A stretch of 64,000 nt of DNA from Enterovibrio baiacu (GTDB lineage: Bacteria > Pseudomonadota > Gammaproteobacteria > Enterobacterales > Vibrionaceae), in contig NZ_SCHN01000016.1 of assembly GCF_004120195.1 (NCBI RefSeq), forward strand, positions 62,001 to 126,000, written 5' to 3'. Position numbers and translations under genes: made by a program. The notes under the pieces are model-generated. The model had not been told where the DNA came from. It ran no database searches and saw only the letters and a list, made by a program, of their open reading frames with translations. Position 1 is the first letter of the stretch. Each line of letters starts with the position of its first letter. Positions 37,515 through 46,395 of this stretch are shown piece by piece.

Positions 37515-37538
37515 TTTTGATAAAACGTTTTATCAAAA
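37515..37538. promoter_or_regulatory. MalI operator O2 upstream of malX
   Basis: A perfect 24-bp palindrome with the core GATAAAACGTTTTATC, identical to the known E. coli MalI operator, about 98 bases before the malX start. It should control the malX promoter and may cooperate with O1, 96 bases away. Confidence 0.82.
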
Positions 37539-37635
37539 TTTTTCCTTCCCTATTATCCACCTCGAACACACATCGTCCTAGCGATAGGGCTGTTACTAGC
37601 ACAACTGTCATGTTCTCAATTTTCGGAGAGTGGTT

Positions 37636-39219
37636 ATGACGAACAAAGCAGCGACAAAATCCACCATGTGGGAATTCCTACAAAGCCTTGGCAAAACATT
37701 CATGCTGCCAGTGGCACTTCTTGCATTCTCAGGCATCTTATTGGGTGTGGGCAGTTCACTGTCGAGCTCTGCAATTCGCGAAGCGATCCCATTTTTAGAT
37801 AACACCTTGCTTCAATACCTGTTTATGTGGATGACCAAGATTGGCTTGGTGGCATTCATTTATCTGCCAGTGATGTTCGCGATTGCGATTCCTCTGGGTC
37901 TGGCACGCGAAGAAAAAGGCGTGGCAGCATTCGCAGGTTTTGTGGGTTACGCAGCGTTCAACTTGGCGATTAACTTCTACCTGACTGTGGCAAATGTGCT
38001 GGGCGACCCTGCGGCGAGCAAAGCTTATGGCGTGAAGAGCATCATCGGTATTGAATCTATCGACACAGGCATTTTGGGTGCGGTGTTGGTGGGTATTATC
38101 GTTGCCAAACTACACATCCGTTTCTACACCTTCAAAATGCCTGACGCATTGGCATTCTTTGGCGGTGCGCGCTTTGTTCCTATCATTTCTGCCATCACGC
38201 TGGGCGTGGTTGGTGTGCTTATTCCTTTCGTTTGGCCTTACTTTGCAGCAGGCATTAACGGTATCGGTAACTTGATTGCAAGTGCGGGTGCGTTTGGTCC
38301 AATGCTGTTTGGTACGGGTGAGCGTTTGCTTCTACCTATCGGTTTGCACCACATTCTTGTTGCGCTGGTTCGCTTTACTGAAGCGGGCGGCACCATGGCG
38401 GTGTGTGGTGAAACGGTGTCTGGTGCGCTGAATATCTTCTACTCAGAGCTTGCGTGTGCAGAAACCAACGGCTTCACGCCAGAAGTTACGGCGTTCCTCT
38501 CTCAAGGTAAGATGCCAGCTTTCCTTGGCGGTCTACCTGGTGCGGCGCTGGCAATGTACCACTGTGCAAAACCTGAAAACCGCTCAAAAATTAAAGCGCT
38601 GCTTATCTCGGGTGTGGTTGCATGTGTTGTGGGTGGTATTACTGAGCCGCTTGAATTCCTGTTCCTATTCGTTGCACCAGCGTTGTACTTCATTCACGCT
38701 ATCTTGACTGGTCTTGGCTTCATGGTGATGGGCCTGCTTGACGTGACCATCGGTAATACCGACGGCAATATCATCGACTTCTTGGTGTTCGGCGTGCTTC
38801 AAGGCACCGCAACGAAATGGTACTTGGTGCCTGTGGTTGCAGCGGCTTGGTTCGCGGTTTACTACGGTGTGTTCAAGTTCGCGATTTTGAAGTTCAACCT
38901 AAAAACGCCGGGCCGTGAAGTGGATACCGCAGAAGTGGATAGCGAGCTAGAAGCTGCATTCATTAACGAATCAGGCAAAGGTGCGGCCATCCTGAAAGCA
39001 CTAGGCGGCAAAGACAACATCACGTCACTCGACAACTGTATTACTCGCCTTCGTCTGACGGTTGATAGCATGGATTTGGTCGATGCAGACAAGCTAAAAG
39101 CATACGGCGCGCTAGGTGTGGTGAAGCTCGATGCGCACAGTCTGCAAGTGGTTATCGGTACGCAAGTGCATTTGGTGAAGAATGAAATGCAAGCCCTGAT
39201 GACAGCAACAGCGAGCTAA
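37636..39219 (+). CDS. malX: PTS EIICB, maltose/glucose type (MalX)
   Basis: A 527-residue PTS permease. EIIC spans about 1-430 with eight or more membrane segments, and EIIB is at the C terminus with the phospho-cysteine in DNCITRLRL. No EIIA domain is present, so it would need a shared EIIA (Crr). E. coli MalX takes up glucose and maltose analogues. Start ATG 37636 follows CGGAGAG; a GTG two codons upstream is not needed. It is divergent from malI with the operators between, and is followed by a terminator-like hairpin before malY. Confidence 0.9.
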   Translation: MTNKAATKSTMWEFLQSLGKTFMLPVALLAFSGILLGVGSSLSSSAIREAIPFLDNTLLQYLFMWMTKIGLVAFIYLPVMFAIAIPLGLAREEKGVAAFAGFVGYAAFNLAINFYLTVANVLGDPAASKAYGVKSIIGIESIDTGILGAVLVGIIVAKLHIRFYTFKMPDALAFFGGARFVPIISAITLGVVGVLIPFVWPYFAAGINGIGNLIASAGAFGPMLFGTGERLLLPIGLHHILVALVRFTEAGGTMAVCGETVSGALNIFYSELACAETNGFTPEVTAFLSQGKMPAFLGGLPGAALAMYHCAKPENRSKIKALLISGVVACVVGGITEPLEFLFLFVAPALYFIHAILTGLGFMVMGLLDVTIGNTDGNIIDFLVFGVLQGTATKWYLVPVVAAAWFAVYYGVFKFAILKFNLKTPGREVDTAEVDSELEAAFINESGKGAAILKALGGKDNITSLDNCITRLRLTVDSMDLVDADKLKAYGALGVVKLDAHSLQVVIGTQVHLVKNEMQALMTATAS

Positions 39220-39244
39220 GTTAACGATTCCCCCGCATGAAATC

Positions 39245-39281
39245 CCCGGTCTGATAGGTCTCTAACAGGCTGGGGTTTTTC
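39245..39281 (+). terminator. Terminator-like hairpin between malX and malY
   Basis: An imperfect stem that starts CCCC and ends GGGG (with matched CTG/TAG internals), followed by TTTTT. It implies partial termination before malY or a separate malY promoter in the 121-base gap. Confidence 0.6.
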
Positions 39282-39340
39282 AGTTTTATTCGTACAAAAC
39301 ACACTGTATTCAGACGGTGTGAGTTCGGAAGATACAAAGC

Positions 39341-40522
39341 ATGACCAAGACCTTTGATTTTGACACCACGATTGACCGCATGGGCACGTACTGCACGCAG
39401 TGGGATTACGTGCAAGACCGCTTTGGGAAAGCTGGCTTGTTGCCTTTTACCATTTCAGACATGGATTTCGGTGCTCCAGAGGCTGTGGTTGAGGCGTTGA
39501 AAGCGCGCCTAGAGCACCCCGTGTTGGGTTACAGCCGTTGGAATCATGATGATTTTAAAGGCGCGATCGTGCGCTGGTATGCCGCTCGATTTAATGCCGA
39601 AGTGAATGCTGAACAAATTGTTTACGGCCCCTCGGTGATTTATATCATCGCTAAATTGATTGAGAAATGGAGTCATGCCGGTGATGGTGTGGTATTCCAA
39701 ACGCCAGCTTATGACGCGTTCGACAAGTTGGTGGAAGGGTCTGGTCGTCGCTGTATTCGTAACCCGCTGATCAAAACCGATTCAGGGTGGGACGTGGATT
39801 GGGCGCGTCTTGAAGAACAGCTTGCCCTGCCAGACACGACGATTTTCCTATTGTGCAGTCCTCATAACCCAACGGGGCGAGTGTGGCGTAAAGAGGAGCT
39901 TACCCGCATTGCAGCGCTGTGCGACAAACACGCGGTGGCAGTCATATCCGATGAAATCCACATGGATGTCGCGTTTGAAGCCCACACGCCTTGGCAAGGC
40001 TTTGGCATGCAGACCCGTTGGGCGCTCGTCACGTCGGCCTCAAAGTCTTTCAACATTCCAGCCTTGAATGGAGCGTATGCGTTTATTCCTGATACCCAGT
40101 GTCGAGAGAATTACTTGTTCAAGTTGAAAGAGGTGGATGGTTTGTCGTCGCCTTCAATCATGGGCGTGTTGGGCATGATGGCGGCATACGAGCAAGGCGA
40201 GCCTTGGTTGAATGCCCTGAACGACTATGTGCAAGAAAATCACACGTATGTCGCGTCGCGCCTGAATGCGGCGTTTCCTTCAGTCAATTACTGCACGCCA
40301 GATGCAACGTACTTGGCGTGGATTGACCTGTCATCGTTGAACTTAGACATGGACAGATTGCAGCGCGACCTTATTGATTCGTTCAGCGTTGCCATCATGA
40401 ATGGCAGTGTGTACGGCGACGCAGGGAAGGGCTATGTGCGCCTGAACTTGGGCTGCGCTCACACCAAAGTCGAAGCCGGCGTTGACGCTTTGATTGGTGC
40501 GATCAGGCTTCAACAACAATAA
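39341..40522 (+). CDS. malY: MalY-type PLP-dependent C-S lyase (cystathionine beta-lyase)
   Basis: A 393-residue fold-type I PLP enzyme. Lys235 in SASKSFNIPAL is the PLP anchor; the aspartate in ISDEIHMD and the ring-stacking Tyr in TPAY are also present. E. coli MalY (390 residues) cleaves cystathionine to homocysteine, pyruvate and ammonia and also antagonises MalT. No malT or maltose regulon gene is in the window, so only the lyase activity can be proposed. CGGAAG is the SD. Confidence 0.92.
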   Translation: MTKTFDFDTTIDRMGTYCTQWDYVQDRFGKAGLLPFTISDMDFGAPEAVVEALKARLEHPVLGYSRWNHDDFKGAIVRWYAARFNAEVNAEQIVYGPSVIYIIAKLIEKWSHAGDGVVFQTPAYDAFDKLVEGSGRRCIRNPLIKTDSGWDVDWARLEEQLALPDTTIFLLCSPHNPTGRVWRKEELTRIAALCDKHAVAVISDEIHMDVAFEAHTPWQGFGMQTRWALVTSASKSFNIPALNGAYAFIPDTQCRENYLFKLKEVDGLSSPSIMGVLGMMAAYEQGEPWLNALNDYVQENHTYVASRLNAAFPSVNYCTPDATYLAWIDLSSLNLDMDRLQRDLIDSFSVAIMNGSVYGDAGKGYVRLNLGCAHTKVEAGVDALIGAIRLQQQ

Positions 40523-40544
40523 CATCAGCACCCAATTGAAAGAT

Positions 40545-40573
40545 AACGCCATGCTTGAAGCATGGCGTTTTTC
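40545..40573 (+). terminator. Rho-independent terminator after malY
   Basis: AACGCCATGC / GCATGGCGTT with a TTGAA loop, then TTT. It closes the mal locus. Confidence 0.88.
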
Positions 40574-40701
40574 GTTGCAGTGGATGTGAATTCGAACCTG
40601 AACTGAATATGAACAAGCTCCTCACGCTGGGTTAAGTGTGCCCCCGTTAAGCTTCTTACCAACTTAAGCAAAAACATCTATTGCAAGGTAAGGAGAAACA
40701 C

Positions 40702-41433
40702 ATGGAACCCATTAGCGTTGTCATCATTACCCTCAACGAAGAAAAACGCATCGGCCGTCTGCTGGACGACTTGTGCCAGCAAACCCACCGTGATTTTGAA
40801 GTTATCTTGGTGGACTCGAACAGCGACGATGCCACCCGCGAGGTTGCCCGTTCATACGCCGAAAGTTTGCCATCTTTAACTGTTCATCGCATGGAAACCC
40901 GTGGTGTCAGCCTTGGTCGAAATACCGGCGCGTCACTGGCCAACAACGAACGTCTACTGTTCTTGGATGCCGATGTGCGTTTGTCTGCAGACTTCCTAAC
41001 AAAAGCTGTCAATCAACTGAACGATAAAGATCTTGAGGTGGCTGGCGTTTACATGGGTGCAAGCAACCTCCCAATGGTGCAAAAGCTGTGTTATGCAGCG
41101 TTTAACGGCGGCATGTTTGCCACCCAGTTTTTCTTTCCAACGGCTGTCGGTGCCTGCATTTTCTCAACACGCAGCGCGCACGAAAAACTGAACGGCTTTG
41201 ATGAAAGGATCACCTTGTGTGAAGACTGCGACTATGTGCGTCGCGCTAGCAAAAATGCGCGTTTTCGGTTCATCAACACCACGTTCGATTTCGACCCTCG
41301 CCGATTAGATCAAGACGGTATGATGGCAACAGGCATGACATACGTGAAAGCCAATGTGCGTCGATTCTTCTTTGGGGAAATGCGCAATAACGAAATGGAA
41401 TACAAGTTCGGCCACTATCACGAGCAAAAGTAA
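40702..41433 (+). CDS. Family 2 glycosyltransferase
   Basis: A 243-residue GT-A fold enzyme. The nucleotide-binding N terminus SVVIITLNEEKRIG, the DSNSDDAT turn, the metal-binding DADVRLSADF and the acceptor-side ED of LCEDCDYVRRA are in the right order. It has one hydrophobic patch but no clear membrane anchor. AAGGAGAAACAC gives a strong SD for ATG 40702. It sits 59 bases before a DedA-LssY membrane protein; the two may act on a lipid-linked glycan, but the sugar and acceptor are unknown. Confidence 0.83.
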   Translation: MEPISVVIITLNEEKRIGRLLDDLCQQTHRDFEVILVDSNSDDATREVARSYAESLPSLTVHRMETRGVSLGRNTGASLANNERLLFLDADVRLSADFLTKAVNQLNDKDLEVAGVYMGASNLPMVQKLCYAAFNGGMFATQFFFPTAVGACIFSTRSAHEKLNGFDERITLCEDCDYVRRASKNARFRFINTTFDFDPRRLDQDGMMATGMTYVKANVRRFFFGEMRNNEMEYKFGHYHEQK

Positions 41434-41492
41434 CGTGAACGGATTTGTTAGCGAAACACACACAAACATAAACACGGTAATTCGAGGCAATC

Positions 41493-42770
41493 ATGTTTGA
41501 GTCTTTCGGTCTGTTTCTGGGGGCATTTTTCGATGCGCTGATTGGACCTAACCTGTTTGTGCCAGCAGAGCCGTTTCTGCTGGCCGCAGGATACCAGCTT
41601 TACGATGGCATCTTATCGGGTGTGTTCATGGTGTTGCTTGGCGGCTTTCTTGGAGACCAAATAAGCTATTTCGCGGGCAGGAAGTTTGGTAAGCCAGCAC
41701 AACAAAAACTGATGCACTGGCAACCGAAAACGCGCCGTGCATTCGCGCGTTGCCGTCACCTTATGGCAACCAAAGGCACGGCTGCGCTGATGTTCTCTCG
41801 CTTGCTCGGCCCTGTTGCGTGGGTTGTTCCGTTTATGGCGGGCTCACAAAAAATCTCTTGGGCACGATTTACGATCTTCTCAAGCATTGGCTTATTACTG
41901 GGTGCTGGGCAGTTTATCTTCTGGGGTTTTTTACTCGCCGCGGGTGTCGAGCAATACCCGTATATTGAAGCATTCATCACGATGTTGGCCGAACACAAAT
42001 ACAGTCTGATTGCCGTGGCAGCAACGCTCGTTCTGGCTTGGGTAGGGTATGTGTATCGCTGGAAAAAATGGCTGCCTAAGGTGAGTGTGTTTTTCCTCGC
42101 CGCTATGCTGACGGTGAATTACAGCCACTATTTTTGGTTCGCAGATAACTTTGTTGATGCGACTCCAACATCCAGTGTTACGCCTTTGTCGTTGAACTAC
42201 AAAGCATACCCAGGGAAATCACCGATCTTTGATGCACAAGGCATTAACGTGTTGTTTGTTGGTGAAACACCAAGAACCATGATGACGTCATTAGGATGGA
42301 TAGAGAATCAGACCTTTTCTCGCAACGACATTGATTGGAATGACTATGTGGATTTGCTGAAAGGGCAAACACCGCCTGTGTCTGATCTGTTCTGGAATGG
42401 TCGTCCTCAAGACATGGCATTCCAACTGCCGGGTGATTTGCTAAAGCGAGCGCATATTCGTTGGTGGCAAGCTGGAATCGATGAAAGGTTGAATCAACCG
42501 ATGTGGGTGGGCGCAATCAGTTATGACGATGGACTAACGCTCACCATGTATTCGGGGATCATTACCGTATTACATAGCATTGACCCTAACATAGATGCAG
42601 AGCGAGACAAGCTCGCGTCCTTGATTAACACCGAGCTACCGGACATGACGACAGATTACTACCAAGCCATGTCTGCATTAGCAGTTGATGAAGACCATGA
42701 TTATTACAGCGATGGACGTGTGCTGGTGGTGAACGATCCTCAACTCGTGCTCACGCATCAAGCCAATTGA
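41493..42770 (+). CDS. DedA-family membrane protein with LssY-like C-terminal domain
   Basis: A 425-residue protein. Residues about 1-215 form a DedA (SNARE-associated/VTT) membrane domain with the conserved FSRLLGPVAWVVPFMAG helix; DedA proteins flip or balance lipids such as undecaprenyl phosphate. Residues about 230-410 form a soluble LssY-type domain, likely periplasmic, seen fused to DedA and PAP2 proteins. It follows a family 2 glycosyltransferase with 59 bases between, consistent with lipid-carrier-dependent glycan work. A hairpin follows. Confidence 0.83.
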   Translation: MFESFGLFLGAFFDALIGPNLFVPAEPFLLAAGYQLYDGILSGVFMVLLGGFLGDQISYFAGRKFGKPAQQKLMHWQPKTRRAFARCRHLMATKGTAALMFSRLLGPVAWVVPFMAGSQKISWARFTIFSSIGLLLGAGQFIFWGFLLAAGVEQYPYIEAFITMLAEHKYSLIAVAATLVLAWVGYVYRWKKWLPKVSVFFLAAMLTVNYSHYFWFADNFVDATPTSSVTPLSLNYKAYPGKSPIFDAQGINVLFVGETPRTMMTSLGWIENQTFSRNDIDWNDYVDLLKGQTPPVSDLFWNGRPQDMAFQLPGDLLKRAHIRWWQAGIDERLNQPMWVGAISYDDGLTLTMYSGIITVLHSIDPNIDAERDKLASLINTELPDMTTDYYQAMSALAVDEDHDYYSDGRVLVVNDPQLVLTHQAN

Positions 42771-42785
42771 TTTTTCAGGCGTTAA

Positions 42786-42827
42786 CGGGGTGACACTCAG
42801 AACGATAAAACGTTGAGTGTCACCCCG
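42786..42827. other. Long hairpin without T tract between convergent genes
   Basis: CGGGGTGACACTCA / TGAGTGTCACCCCG, 14-bp perfect arms over a 14-base loop that contains AACGATAAAACG. No T run on either strand. It may stabilise or process the ends of the two convergent messages. Confidence 0.55.
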
Positions 42828-42872
42828 CATAGCGTGAGTAGGCGTGAAGATAGTAACGGTATAGAGAGAAAA

Positions 42873-44216
42873 CTAGCGTGCTCGCTTCACGGTTAACACC
42901 ACTTTCAATCCGCCCATGCGCCCGTTACACAGGTCGAGTTTACCGCGATAACTGTGGGCGATTTCCTTCACAATGTTTAACCCCAACCCTGTGCCAGGAA
43001 CGGATTCATCCAAGCGCACACTGCGCTCGAGCACATGCGCCATTTCTTCTGTAGGAATGCCGTCGCCATCGTCTTCAATACACAACTGGACGGTGTCTTT
43101 TTCTGCATCAACCGCGTATACACGCACGAGCGATTTGGCCCATTTGTAGCCATTTTCCAGCAGGTTTCCGAGTATTTCGTCAAGATCCGCCGGGTCTACC
43201 GCTACATCCAATGCATCGTCGAGCTCGTTAACCACGATGATTTCCCGCGAAGCATACACTTTATCAAATGCCATGGTGATGGCCTCGACCCGCTCACTGG
43301 GGTTTGATTTCACCGCCAAAATGTTCATTGATCCCGCAACCCGAGCGCGCCCCAAGTGATAATCAATTTGGGTTTGGATTTGCGCCACAGACGGCAACAG
43401 CTTTTTCTGTGTTTCTTCGTCGAGGGACAAGATGTCATTTTTCAGCACTGATAAGGGCGTTTTCAGCGCATGGGATAAATTCCCCGCGTGGTGTCGCGCC
43501 CGTGAAAGCAGTTCATGATAATGAAAAAGCAAGGCGTTCAAATCCGACACTAAAGGCGACACTTCCTGCGGATAATTGGTGCTCAGCGCATCCTGTTTTC
43601 CTTCTTTGAGCGCAACCAATTCTCGTTGCATGTCGTTTAAAGGCAACAGCGACCACGCGACTTGTAAGCCGATAAGGACCAACACGCCAATAAACAGCAT
43701 CGACAAAATAACCCATAACTTACTGGTAAGGCTTTTAAGCACATCTTCGGTTGGATCTTCATCAATGCCGATCATAACCTGAACGGGATGTTGGCTGCCG
43801 TCAGGTAGCCATGAATCCGAAATCGTAATCAGGGTTTCTTTGCGCGCGCCATGTATTTCTTTGAGGGGGCCTTTCACGTCCTCATAGAAATCTTTGCCCG
43901 CGAGAGAAGGGGAGCGAAGCTGTTGGCTGCCTGCACTGATAGACCAATACAAACCGCTAAAACGTTGTTGGAATCTTGGATCTGAAAGCGGTTGGGAGAG
44001 GCTTAGCGTGTGATCTTCAGCAACCTGTAAGTTGGTCGAAATCTCGGTCATCGAAAGCTGTAAGCGCTCTTTGGTGGCATCAACAAGATAGTCGTTCACC
44101 AACACAGGAATGCCCACGCCAGCGATGGACACCATCACGGTTAACCAAATGACAGTGGCTAATAATAAGCGACTTTTTAAGCTCAGTTTTCCAATGTAAC
44201 TGACTCTACTGCGCAT
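42873..44216 (-). CDS. Sensor histidine kinase, PhoQ-like
   Basis: A 447-residue membrane kinase. Two membrane segments (about 17-37 and 168-190) flank a periplasmic sensor. The HAMP-like linker is followed by the H-box NLSHALKTPLSVLKND, very similar to the PhoQ H-box, then the N-box NLLENGYKW and the ATP lid GDGIPTEE / GTGLGLNIV. It phosphorylates the response regulator encoded just upstream. Overlap with the response regulator gene is 11 bases. The periplasmic domain is not strongly acidic at the expected place, so Mg2+ sensing is unproven. Confidence 0.87.
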   Translation of the reverse strand: MRSRVSYIGKLSLKSRLLLATVIWLTVMVSIAGVGIPVLVNDYLVDATKERLQLSMTEISTNLQVAEDHTLSLSQPLSDPRFQQRFSGLYWSISAGSQQLRSPSLAGKDFYEDVKGPLKEIHGARKETLITISDSWLPDGSQHPVQVMIGIDEDPTEDVLKSLTSKLWVILSMLFIGVLVLIGLQVAWSLLPLNDMQRELVALKEGKQDALSTNYPQEVSPLVSDLNALLFHYHELLSRARHHAGNLSHALKTPLSVLKNDILSLDEETQKKLLPSVAQIQTQIDYHLGRARVAGSMNILAVKSNPSERVEAITMAFDKVYASREIIVVNELDDALDVAVDPADLDEILGNLLENGYKWAKSLVRVYAVDAEKDTVQLCIEDDGDGIPTEEMAHVLERSVRLDESVPGTGLGLNIVKEIAHSYRGKLDLCNGRMGGLKVVLTVKRAR

Positions 44217-44865
44217 TAAATTGATACCCCAAGCCGCGAACTGTCTTGATGATGTCGGGCGATATTTTCTTTCTTATGCGGCCGATGAACACTTCAACCG
44301 TGTTCGAATCACGCTCAAAATCCTGCTTGTAGATGTGTTCGGTGAGCTCGGTTTTGGAGATCATTTTTTCGGGGTTGTGCATGAAATGCGCGATAACTTT
44401 GTATTCCAATGCCGTCAGGCTAACGGCTTCGCCATGCCAAAGAACGGTAGAGGTACGGGTATCTAAACTTAGATTGCCCAGTTGCAACGTCGGGGAGGCG
44501 CTGCCTGAAGCGCGTCTAAGGTGTGCTCGCAAACGTGCGGTGAGTTCGAGCATTTCGAAAGGCTTGGTGAGGTAATCATCTGCGCCAGCGTTTAGCCCTT
44601 CAACGCGTTGTGACAAGGTATCGCGCGCACTGAGAATAATCACGGGCGTGTTGATGTTCTCGTCACGAATGCTTTTAAGCACGGTTAAACCGTCTATTTT
44701 GGGCAAGCCGAGATCGAGCACGATGGCATCCCACGGCTCAGACGTTGCGCGATAGAGGGCATCAATGCCGTCTTGAGAAAGCTCAGGCATCCAATCATTT
44801 TTTTCTAGCGTTTCGAGTATTTGTTCACCCAAACGTGGCTCGTCTTCTACCACTAAAATTTTCAT
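44206..44865 (-). CDS. OmpR/PhoP-family response regulator
   Basis: A 219-residue regulator. The receiver has acidic E7/D8, phospho-Asp51 (VLDLGLP), the conserved Ser/Thr in ILSARD and Lys in LTKPFE; a C-terminal winged HTH follows (YKVIAHFMHNPEKMISKTEL, GRIRKKI). First gene of the - strand two-component unit; it overlaps the kinase by 11 bases. A divergent lipoprotein gene at 45160 could be a target but no binding site is clear. Confidence 0.9.
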   Translation of the reverse strand: MKILVVEDEPRLGEQILETLEKNDWMPELSQDGIDALYRATSEPWDAIVLDLGLPKIDGLTVLKSIRDENINTPVIILSARDTLSQRVEGLNAGADDYLTKPFEMLELTARLRAHLRRASGSASPTLQLGNLSLDTRTSTVLWHGEAVSLTALEYKVIAHFMHNPEKMISKTELTEHIYKQDFERDSNTVEVFIGRIRKKISPDIIKTVRGLGYQFNAQ

Positions 44866-45159
44866 TCTTTCACTCTCACGAATTCCTGTTTTCTATCCTG
44901 CCTGAACACGGGAGTAAAGTACGTCCCATTGCTGAAAAGCGACTTAAATCAATACGTACTGGATATTGCTCATAACAAAAGTATGGTCGAGAGAATGTGA
45001 AAAGAAGGTCGAAAGTCGAAGAAAAATCCAACGATCTGAGTGGTATATAACACTGATTTCTCCACGAACAACTTTTGATGCACCTGCTTCTTTGAACATA
45101 CGACCATAATTCAATGCGCGTTAAACATCGGAATGTGTTGAGACCAACAAGGACGAACA

Positions 45160-45627
45160 ATGAAGAAATGGTTAGTTATCTTATTCGCATGTTTTGTTTT
45201 GGCGGGCTGTTCAGCGCCTAAATTCACCGTAATGCCTATTGCGACGGACATACCGCAAGACAAGGTGACGATTGTGGAACACAAGCGCACACGCGCCGTT
45301 TTTCTCGATAACATGCTGGATTGGTGCAGAGATTCAGGAAAAGACTGCAAGGTTGTGCGTCAAGCAATTGGCCAAGATGATGCGCCTTTAACCTTGAATT
45401 ACATCTCTCGCTGGAGCTGGGATTTACGGACTTATATCGCAGACGCAAAAATCACAGCTTTCAAGCAGAACGAAAAAGTGGGAGAGGTGACCTTTGTTGC
45501 GCCTTATAGCGCGAACCTTGATAAGTTTGGCAATGACAACAAGCGCATTCAAACCATGATGGCGTTGCTCTTTGGCGAAATGACGGAAAAAGAAGCACAC
45601 CGCAAAATTTCCGACGGTGAAATGTAG
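45160..45627 (+). CDS. Small lipoprotein
   Basis: A 155-residue predicted lipoprotein: signal peptide with lipobox VLAGC, Cys17. The mature domain contains a RSRW-like strand (ISRWSWDLRTYIADAKITAF), reminiscent of the Sbal_3080-type lipoprotein family as I remember it, although that link is tentative. Function unknown. It is divergent from the PhoPQ-like operon and convergent with a second lipoprotein gene, separated by a bidirectional terminator. Confidence 0.7.
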   Translation: MKKWLVILFACFVLAGCSAPKFTVMPIATDIPQDKVTIVEHKRTRAVFLDNMLDWCRDSGKDCKVVRQAIGQDDAPLTLNYISRWSWDLRTYIADAKITAFKQNEKVGEVTFVAPYSANLDKFGNDNKRIQTMMALLFGEMTEKEAHRKISDGEM

Positions 45628-45642
45628 TGAGATTAAACGCAG

Positions 45643-45669
45643 AAAAAAGCCCGCGAAGGCGGGCTTTAT
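45643..45669. terminator. Bidirectional terminator between two lipoprotein genes
   Basis: AAAGCCCGC / GCGGGCTTT with a GAAG tetraloop and A/T tracts on both sides. Confidence 0.87.
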
Positions 45670-45685
45670 AATAGAAATTAGGAGG

Positions 45686-46153
45686 TTACTTCGCTGCGCA
45701 AAAACCTTTAACTGCCATGTTCAGCTTTAATACTTCAGCCTTTCCGGTTTCTTCATCCGCTAACTCTACGCCAGCACCACCGACAAATGCCCCCATTTTT
45801 ATATATTGCTCAACGAAGTACAGTTTCCCTTGTTCTGTATCGATCAGAAGATCATTAGGAGAGAATTCTGATTCCGTGGAAATTTTCGTTCCTTGGCCTG
45901 CAAGTACCTCGTGGTAGAAGAACACGCCCGGCGCAGTCTCACCAACACATTCGTCATTGATAAAGACATCTTTTTTCAGTGCGCCGCCGACTGGAGAATC
46001 GATGCGATAAACATAAATACCCGCATTATCAGAAGAGGCGGGCGCTCTGAATTCTTTTGCTGCGTTGGTATCAGCATCAGACACCATGGGGACTGATGCA
46101 CAGCCAGAAAGACCAAGTGTTGCTATCAAAGCCAAACCGAGTAATTTTTTCAT
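45686..46153 (-). CDS. DUF2846-like lipoprotein
   Basis: A 155-residue predicted lipoprotein; lipobox LSGC with Cys18. The mature part, including IYVYRIDSPVGGALKKDVFIN and a Gly/Thr-rich strand region, resembles the DUF2846 family. ATG 46153 is preferred because AAAGGAAT precedes it; the upstream extension is poor. Surface or periplasmic role unknown. Separate unit, since tnaA has its own terminator. Confidence 0.72.
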   Translation of the reverse strand: MKKLLGLALIATLGLSGCASVPMVSDADTNAAKEFRAPASSDNAGIYVYRIDSPVGGALKKDVFINDECVGETAPGVFFYHEVLAGQGTKISTESEFSPNDLLIDTEQGKLYFVEQYIKMGAFVGGAGVELADEETGKAEVLKLNMAVKGFCAAK

Positions 46154-46343
46154 TGTTATTCCTTTAACGAAAAGAGTTGGACGTAGTAACGGCATTGAGT
46201 GTCTGTGGAACGCGATACCCCACTCTTGCCTTTAACCATTGCATCACAAACAACAAACAAGTTAACAGGGTGTAGCAACGAGTATTGGAGGTGGGTTTTT
46301 ATGAGGTTTAAAAAATGCGACCTAATCCTTATAAGTATCTCAT

Positions 46344-46379
46344 TAAAAAGTCCTCTTCCTCTTTGTGAGAGGAAGAGGA
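46344..46379 (-). terminator. Rho-independent terminator of tnaA
   Basis: On the - strand TCCTCTTCCTCT / AGAGGAAGAGGA form a 12-bp stem with a 5-base loop and CTTTTT follows. It lies 17 bases after tnaA, so no tnaB permease is co-transcribed. Confidence 0.85.
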
Positions 46380-46395
46380 AACATAGCGATAACGA

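Noticed and set aside
42800-42813. GATAAAACGTT in the loop of the hairpin between convergent genes, as a MalI site
   Set aside because: Half-site only, no symmetry, no promoter nearby.
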